Assembly (NCBI GenBank): GCA_024704765.1
Contig: JAKMXF010000099.1
Span: forward strand, 451,432 to 484,945
DNA: 33,514 nucleotides
From: Oopsacas minuta
Taxonomy: Eukaryota > Porifera > Hexactinellida > Lyssacinosida > Leucopsacidae
Direction: 5' to 3'
The number at the start of each line of letters is the position of its first letter. The stretch's first letter is position 1. The notes under the pieces were generated by a model. It saw nothing but the letters and a program-made list of their open reading frames with translations. It ran no database searches and had not been told where the DNA came from. This document shows, piece after piece, positions 32,948 through 33,514 of the stretch. A program made the translations under genes and the position numbers.

Positions 32948-33514
32948 ATGGCTTATCGGAGAAGGTGCAGTAATGATCCAGATGTCTTTTGTTACATTTG
33001 TGGGAGTTTTATGACTTCTAAACAAACTACGGCAATAACAGGATTTGTTAAAAAAGCATATTTAGAATATTTTGGAATGAGATTAGGTGATCAAGACAAA
33101 ACATGGGCTCCACATACAGTGTGCCGATCTTGTGTAGAAAATTTGAGACAATGGACAAAAGGAATCAGAAAGAGTTTAAGTTTTGGAATTCCAATGATAT
33201 GGAGAGAGCCCCAAAATCACATTAGCGATTGTTACATTTGTATGGCGAATATTTCCGGATTCAATGCTAAAACCAAGTCATTGATCAAGTATCCAAATTT
33301 ACATTCAGCAATATGACCCGTTCCCCATTCTATTGATGTACCTGTTCCAAAATTTACTAATTTGGATGTTATCTCGGAAATTGATGATTGTGAAACTAGA
33401 GATTCATTAATTAGAGAAGATGAGGATTTTATTCCGTGTGTATTATCTCGTTCTAATTCTCCACAGTTATTTAATCAGTCTGAATTAAATGATTTGGTAC
33501 GTGATTTAGATTTA
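32948..33514 (+). pseudogene. Cys-rich protein of an arthropod-expanded family, one in-frame TGA, partial
   Basis: The reading frame starts at ATGGCTTATCGG (MAYRRRCSND). An upstream in-frame start at 32930 would add six residues not usual in relatives. Conserved blocks are DVFCYICGSF, TGFVKKAYLEYFGMRLGDQD, WAPHTVCRSCVENLRQW, PMIWREPQNH and DCYICMANISGF; the paired Cys suggest zinc binding. After SAI the frame meets TGA (33314-33316), then continues open and on-family (PVPHSIDVPVP ... FNQSELNDLVRDL) to the window edge. I recall Arg at the stop position in relatives, so a CGA to TGA change is likely. These proteins are common, multi-copy and uncharacterised in arthropods, perhaps transposon-derived. 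No intron is needed. The rest lies beyond 33514. Confidence 0.75.

Noticed and set aside
28018-33514. HECT-domain exons of the ligase
   Set aside because: I looked for conserved HECT motifs on the plus strand and found none. Short exons could be missed, but nothing can be supported.
1-33514. CRISPR arrays, tRNA or rRNA genes, bacterial operons
   Set aside because: No regular spacer arrays, no cloverleaf-like or rRNA sequence noticed, and spliced exons show a eukaryotic origin.

Overview
The window looks like arthropod nuclear DNA: AT-rich, spliced, with one recognisable host gene broken up by long introns and a dense load of DNA transposons. Tc1/mariner, hAT and other TIR elements dominate, and I saw no retrotransposon coding region. 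A copepod or other crustacean would fit, but that is inference. Nothing looks bacterial.

The backbone is a plus-strand NEDD4-family HECT E3 ligase gene of the Su(dx)/Itch/WWP type. I can place three exons: a Ser/Thr/Pro-rich linker (1414-1603), an exon with WW1, WW2 and the first part of WW3 (7016-7396), and an exon with the rest of WW3 and all of WW4 (27809-28017). The splice phases agree and the junctions rebuild a normal four-WW array. The C2-coding part would lie upstream and the HECT-coding part downstream. The intron that splits WW3 is about 20.4 kb (7397-27808) and is mostly transposon sequence.

Layout. 1-1413: intron or upstream sequence with a 14-bp minisatellite. 1604-7015: intron 1, with two copies of a short TIR element, a decayed ZBED5-like hAT transposase (3963-4866) and a full-length but dead mariner (5108-6416). 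7397-27808: the giant intron. It holds hairpins, an almost perfect 1.67-kb palindrome made from two facing copies of one transposon end (10848-12521), several fold-back elements, a Tc1-like element with DD37E spacing (17200-18236), and a 5.8-kb element with about 360-bp TIRs and an 8-bp target duplication (21941-27728). That last element carries a decayed DDE-type transposase plus an OTU-like cysteine protease. 28018-33514: intron after WW4, with a composite inverted repeat flanked by minisatellite-like arrays (about 29855-32025), a short hAT element with a perfect 8-bp target duplication (30919-31379), and the start of a Cys-rich gene of an arthropod-expanded family that runs off the right edge and has one in-frame TGA.

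The two observations most worth following are the intronic palindrome, which would fold into a 574-bp near-perfect double-stranded RNA whenever the ligase gene is transcribed, and the OTU-protease transposon ending only 80 bp upstream of a WW exon. All transposase genes seen are broken by stops, frameshifts or deletions.
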